A DNA stretch of 9,063 bases from JAUIEH01 sp964483375. GTDB taxonomy: Bacteria; Pseudomonadota; Alphaproteobacteria; Caulobacterales; Maricaulaceae. The translations under genes were made by a program, and so were the position numbers. The stretch lies in NCBI GenBank assembly GCA_964483375.1, contig CAZABJ010000076.1, positions 1-9,063 on the forward strand. The letters run 5' to 3'. The notes under the pieces were generated by a model, which ran no database searches, was not told the origin of the DNA, and was given only the letters and a program-made list of their open reading frames with translations. This document shows positions 6,310 to 9,063 of this stretch, piece after piece; the stretch's first letter is position 1; each line of letters opens with the position of its first letter.

Positions 6310-7080
6310 TTAATCCACGTTCACCAGATCAAATCGGATCGGCATCCGCATCGTGATCTCTCCGCGCGCCAACTCCGAGGGGAATGGGGGCAGCGTGCGG
6401 ATGCGCCGCGCAACCCGGCGCAGCTCGCGGTCAAGCACGTCATGACCGGTGCTTGTCTCAAGTTGCGCGCGCAGAACGTCTCCATCGCGGCGGACGGTCA
6501 ACAGGATCGCGCCGAAGCCTTCCAGCCGGTTGCGCAAGGCGGAATAGGGGTACTCGATCTCACGCATGTAGCGAGAGCGCGCCACCACCAAATAAGCGCT
6601 CACCAGCTCAAACTCGCGGGCCGTGAGCGAGCCGTCATAGCCGAAGCCTGCCGGCGCCCCAGTGGCCACCGCGCTCGACAGCCGAGTGGAGACCGGCGGC
6701 GGTGCGGGCGGCGGCGGGGGCGTTTCTTCGATCGGCGCAGCGTCTTCGGCGCGCTCTGTAATCACTTCGGGCTCGGGCTCGGGTTCCGGTTCGGGCTCAG
6801 GCTCAGGCTCAGGTTCGGGTTCCGGTTCGGGCTCCACGACAGGCTCTTCGAGCCGCCCCCCCGGCGGGCCGAGCGCAATCATCAACGCCTCGGGGTCCCC
6901 GGGCTGCTCAAGCTCAGCTTGGCTCGCCGCACTCTCATAGAGCCGCCAAGCGGCGGCCCCCGCATGCAGCACGAGCGCGGCTGCGAGGCCCACGAGCCAA
7001 TGGCTCCAATTGGGGCCGCCTGCGGTGTCGTCGCCCAACGCGCTGGTGGATTTCGGATAGTCCGCGCCAACCGACGTCAC
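6310..7080 (-). CDS. tonB: TonB energy transducer
   Basis: The product is a 256-residue inner-membrane-anchored periplasmic protein that passes proton-motive energy from ExbBD to outer-membrane receptors. Residues 1-26 are cytoplasmic. A single membrane helix lies at about 27-47 (HWLVGLAAALVLHAGAAAW) with H39 in the place of the functional His20 of E. coli TonB; the serine four residues before it is alanine here. The linker holds 11 Glu-Pro pairs (83-104) followed by a Pro-rich tract (121-129), with no Lys-Pro block. The C-terminal domain (about 165-256) has YPYSALRNRLEGFGAILLTVRRDGDV and LDRELRRVARRIRTLPPFP, as in TonB family domains. It starts with GTG inside a GTGA overlap with the upstream exbD; the next Met (residue 67) lies past the membrane helix, so the GTG start is well supported. 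Last gene of the operon. Confidence 0.9.
   Translation of the reverse strand: MTSVGADYPKSTSALGDDTAGGPNWSHWLVGLAAALVLHAGAAAWRLYESAASQAELEQPGDPEALMIALGPPGGRLEEPVVEPEPEPEPEPEPEPEPEPEPEPEVITERAEDAAPIEETPPPPPAPPPVSTRLSSAVATGAPAGFGYDGSLTAREFELVSAYLVVARSRYMREIEYPYSALRNRLEGFGAILLTVRRDGDVLRAQLETSTGHDVLDRELRRVARRIRTLPPFPSELARGEITMRMPIRFDLVNVD
6766..6834 (-). repeat. Hexanucleotide Glu-Pro repeat in tonB
   Basis: Eleven consecutive Glu-Pro codon pairs plus a final Glu codon lie here. Third positions and Pro codons vary (GAG/GAA with CCC/CCG/CCT), so at DNA level it is an imperfect hexamer repeat. It encodes the extended rod that spans the periplasm. Confidence 0.9.
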
Positions 7081-7487
7081 GATTGCACCCCCGCGCCGAC
7101 CGTCAACAGGACCACATACTCAACGCCGATGAGCCGCATGGATTCCATCAGCTCAAGCACCTCCACCGCGTCGGCGCCGCCATCCGCTTTGATTTGAACG
7201 AGCGTGTCGGGCCGCGCGCTCATCATCACCGCGACCACCGACAGGACGTCGTCGCGGGACATTTCCCGATCGTCGATGGCGTAGCGGCCCTGATCGTCCA
7301 CCAGAATGACGAAATCGCGCACGTCGCCGAGGATCTGCGACGCCGATGCGGGAGGCGCGACGTCAAACGCGTCCGGCGGCTCGATGGCGCCGGCGAGCAT
7401 GAAAAAGACCAGCAGAATGAAAACCACGTCGATCAAAGGCGTGATGTTCACGAGATCCCGCTGAGGTCTGGGACGGGCGAGCTTCAC
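7077..7487 (-). CDS. exbD: ExbD/TolR family protein, second copy
   Basis: The product is a 136-residue single-pass membrane protein of the proton channel that energises TonB. A short basic cytoplasmic tail (1-11) leads into NITPLIDVVFILLVFFMLAGA (about 14-34). D20 is the essential membrane aspartate that carries protons. The periplasmic part (about 35-136) follows the ExbD/TolR domain pattern: ILVDDQGRYAIDDREMSRDDV, a helix, then TLVQIKADGGADAVEVLELMESMRLIGVEYVVL. It starts with GTG in a GTGA overlap with the preceding exbD, and its own stop overlaps the tonB GTG in the same way. It differs clearly from the other ExbD outside the membrane helix, so it is not a recent duplicate. The C-terminal periplasmic domain is the more conventional of the two. 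Confidence 0.9.
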   Translation of the reverse strand: MKLARPRPQRDLVNITPLIDVVFILLVFFMLAGAIEPPDAFDVAPPASASQILGDVRDFVILVDDQGRYAIDDREMSRDDVLSVVAVMMSARPDTLVQIKADGGADAVEVLELMESMRLIGVEYVVLLTVGAGVQS

Positions 7488-7897
7488 GAGGCGCCCCCGT
7501 CTTCAAAGGGTCGGGAGAACGTGACCCCGCGGGCGCCGGCGCTGCGCACCAACCCATAGGCCGTGATCGCTTCTTGCAACGCCACCCCTCTTTCGGGGCG
7601 AACCAGGAACGTGCGGTTGGGGTCGAGCGCCAAGACCGCGTTCACCGCCTCGAGCAGTTGGTCGCGCGGGACCGGGTCGCCGTCGACCTCCACCCCGCCG
7701 TCGAGCGTCAACAACACCACCACCGCGCCGTCGCTGTCGCGGGTGACTTCGCTCTCCTGGGGCGAGTCGACCCCGATGAGCCGGTACTGCGCGAAGCTGG
7801 TCGCGAGCATGAAAAACACCAACAGGATGAAGACCACGTCGATCAACGGCGTGACGTTGAGGATGTCGTTGCGCTTGCGGCGGCGGTTGAGGCGCAT
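7484..7897 (-). CDS. exbD: ExbD/TolR family protein, first copy
   Basis: The product is a 137-residue single-pass membrane protein. A strongly basic tail (RLNRRRKRND) is followed by NVTPLIDVVFILLVFFMLATSF (about 14-35), again with the proton-carrying D20. The periplasmic domain (36-137) contains a strand-rich VVVLLTLDGGVEVDGDPVPRD, a helix, then TFLVRPERGVALQEAITAYG, matching ExbD/TolR organisation. The ATG at 7895-7897 lies 12 nt after the ExbB stop with a G-rich stretch (GGGGGCG) before it. ExbD proteins act as a dimer inside an ExbB pentamer, so two ExbD genes could supply a heterodimer. That is a possibility, not something the sequence shows. Confidence 0.9.
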   Translation of the reverse strand: MRLNRRRKRNDILNVTPLIDVVFILLVFFMLATSFAQYRLIGVDSPQESEVTRDSDGAVVVLLTLDGGVEVDGDPVPRDQLLEAVNAVLALDPNRTFLVRPERGVALQEAITAYGLVRSAGARGVTFSRPFEDGGAS

Positions 7898-7909
7898 GAC
7901 GGCGCCCCC

Positions 7910-9063
7910 TCAAGCGCGATCGTCGGCGTCGAACAGGTCGACGGTGAAGATCCGCGCAGCGGCGTCCTCCATCCGCTCGCCGGCCACGTCCACGGTGCGC
8001 TGCAGCCAGGTGTAGAGCGCCGCCGCCGGGATCGCGACCGCCAGGCCGCCCGCGGTCGTCAACAGCGCCTCCCAGATGCCGCCGGACAGGATGGCGGGAT
8101 CGACCCGGTCGGACGCGCCTTCGAGCCGCTGGAACGCCTCGATCATGCCCAGCACCGTGCCGAGGAGACCCAGAAGCGGGCTCACCGTGGCGATGAGGCT
8201 GAGCAGCGGCAGTCCCCGCTCCAACCCGTCAAGTTTCGACTGGGCGATGCGTTGGACTTCCTCGCGCACGATTTCCTCGCGCGCGCCGCTCATGGCGCGG
8301 CCGCGCACGCCGGCTTCGAGCACGCGAGCGATGGGCCCGCGGCGGCGTGCGAGTTCGGCGAGCGCAGCCTCGCTCTCTCCCCGGCGCGCCATGTCGACGA
8401 TGCGCGGCGCGTAGCGGTGGGAGCCCACGCCGAGAAAGGTGAACTGTCCGAGTTTCACCACCGCGATGGCGAGGCCGAGCACCGAGAGGCCGAGCAGGAT
8501 GTACATCACCGGCCCGCCGCGATTGAGCACGCTCACCGCGGCGTCCCAACGCACGCCGCCGCTGGCGGCCTCTTGTTCGGGCTCCATCGCCGCGGCGAGG
8601 GCGTCCTGATGGGCGGCGTCGAGTTCGTTTTCGCAGACCTCCAGCGCGCCGTTCTCCAGCGCCCCGCATTGTGCGGTGACGATGTCGGCGCGGCAGGCGT
8701 CAAAGGCCTCGCCTTCCCGCTCGGCACAGGCGGCGTAGGGACTGACCGGCGCGTTCGCCGCGGCGTGGGCCGCGTCAAGCGCGGCCAAGCAGCTCTCATA
8801 GCCTTCGCTGTCCGCGGCGCCGCAAGCGGCTTCAACGGCTTCGGCGCGGCAGCCCTCCTGGGCTTCCCCTTCAAGGTCAGCGCAGGCGGCGTAAGGGTCG
8901 AGGGGACCGCTGGCGGCGGCATGGGCGGCGTCCAGCTCAGCGAGACAACCCGCATAGCCTTCGCTTTCAGAAGCGCCGCAAGCGGCTTCAATGATTTCGG
9001 CGCGGCAACCCTCCTGGGCTTCCCCTTCAAGGTCAGCGCAGGCGGCGTAAGGGTCGAGGGGAC
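7910..9063 (-). CDS. exbB: ExbB/TolQ/MotA-family proton channel with cysteine-repeat N-terminal extension (5' partial)
   Basis: 383 residues are visible; the start lies beyond the right edge. The C-terminal about 210 residues form the channel: membrane segment 1 at about 183-206 (PVMYILLGLSVLGLAIAVV), a cytoplasmic helical region, segment 2 at about 284-308 (LLSLIATVSPLLGLLGTVLGMI) and segment 3 at about 329-351 (ALLTTAGGLAVAIPAAALY). Threonines typical of the channel lining in TVSPLLGLLG and LLTTAGG are kept. Before segment 1 lies a Cys-rich tandem repeat array: three full 52-residue units, each with four Cys, then an acidic stretch (MEPEQEAASGG). ExbB proteins have their N-terminus outside, so the array should be periplasmic. 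Ordinary ExbB is about 230-250 residues, so the extension is at least 165 residues. A TTG at 8788 is only an internal Leu codon within unit 2, not a credible start. Downstream genes are two exbD and tonB. Confidence 0.85.
   Translation of the reverse strand, partial: PLDPYAACADLEGEAQEGCRAEIIEAACGASESEGYAGCLAELDAAHAAASGPLDPYAACADLEGEAQEGCRAEAVEAACGAADSEGYESCLAALDAAHAAANAPVSPYAACAEREGEAFDACRADIVTAQCGALENGALEVCENELDAAHQDALAAAMEPEQEAASGGVRWDAAVSVLNRGGPVMYILLGLSVLGLAIAVVKLGQFTFLGVGSHRYAPRIVDMARRGESEAALAELARRRGPIARVLEAGVRGRAMSGAREEIVREEVQRIAQSKLDGLERGLPLLSLIATVSPLLGLLGTVLGMIEAFQRLEGASDRVDPAILSGGIWEALLTTAGGLAVAIPAAALYTWLQRTVDVAGERMEDAAARIFTVDLFDADDRA
8594..9061 (-). repeat. 156-bp tandem repeat encoding 52-residue four-cysteine units
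   Basis: Three head-to-tail copies lie at 8906-9061 (unit 1), 8750-8905 (unit 2) and 8594-8749 (unit 3), numbered in reading direction; more may lie to the right. Each starts with Pro-x-x-PYAACA and ends with LDAAH plus six residues. Cysteines fall at unit positions 8, 19, 28 and 39 in every copy. By my count units 1 and 2 share 43 of 52 residues, and units 2 and 3 share 28 of 52. A 68-bp block (8840-8907 against 8996-9063) is identical except at one base. Confidence 0.9.

Noticed and set aside
6442..7197. Plus-strand open frame opposite tonB with Gly/Phe/Arg-rich repeats
   Set aside because: Its repeats are the antisense reading of the Glu-Pro codons; tonB on the other strand has all family features.
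8533..9030. Second minus-strand frame across the repeat array
   Set aside because: A 156-bp repeat (a multiple of three) keeps every frame open. Only the frame joined to the ExbB channel has conserved cysteines and a sensible domain.

Overview
High-GC bacterial DNA with densely packed genes. The content (a soluble FixL/FixJ-type two-component pair, a phasin, a HemG-type flavodoxin and an ExbB-ExbD-ExbD-TonB operon) points to an alphaproteobacterium, perhaps of the Caulobacterales/Maricaulales/Hyphomonadaceae kind. The lineage is inferred from gene content only; there is no rRNA gene or other marker to fix it.

Left part (1-6299): a cluster that reads as low-oxygen or redox physiology. In order: a HemG-like flavodoxin-domain protein (minus); divergent from it a tandem-domain universal stress protein (plus) and a small phasin-like protein (plus); converging on these, a two-domain aminoglycoside-phosphotransferase-like/P-loop kinase (minus); divergent from that, a FixL-like PAS histidine kinase and a FixJ-like response regulator (plus, 4-nt overlap). 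Two divergent intergenic regions (579-785 and 3909-4074) and the gap before the phasin gene (1629-1789) are where shared control would have to sit. A CGTAGTTT-containing motif recurs in two of the three.

Right part (6310-9063, all minus): a TonB energisation operon read from the right edge: ExbB/TolQ/MotA-family proton channel (5' end outside the window), two different ExbD proteins, then TonB. The last three genes are coupled by 4-nt GTGA overlaps. FixJ and TonB end tail to tail 10 nt apart.

The most unusual element is at the right edge. The ExbB-family protein carries, before its first membrane segment, a tandem array of 52-residue (156-bp) repeats, each with four cysteines spaced CX10C-X8-CX10C. 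The spacing is symmetric, as in helical hairpins held by two nested disulfides. Family topology puts this array in the periplasm. Three units are visible and the array runs off the window.

No tRNA, rRNA, CRISPR array, insertion sequence or integrase was seen. No gene-free stretch exceeds 300 bases.
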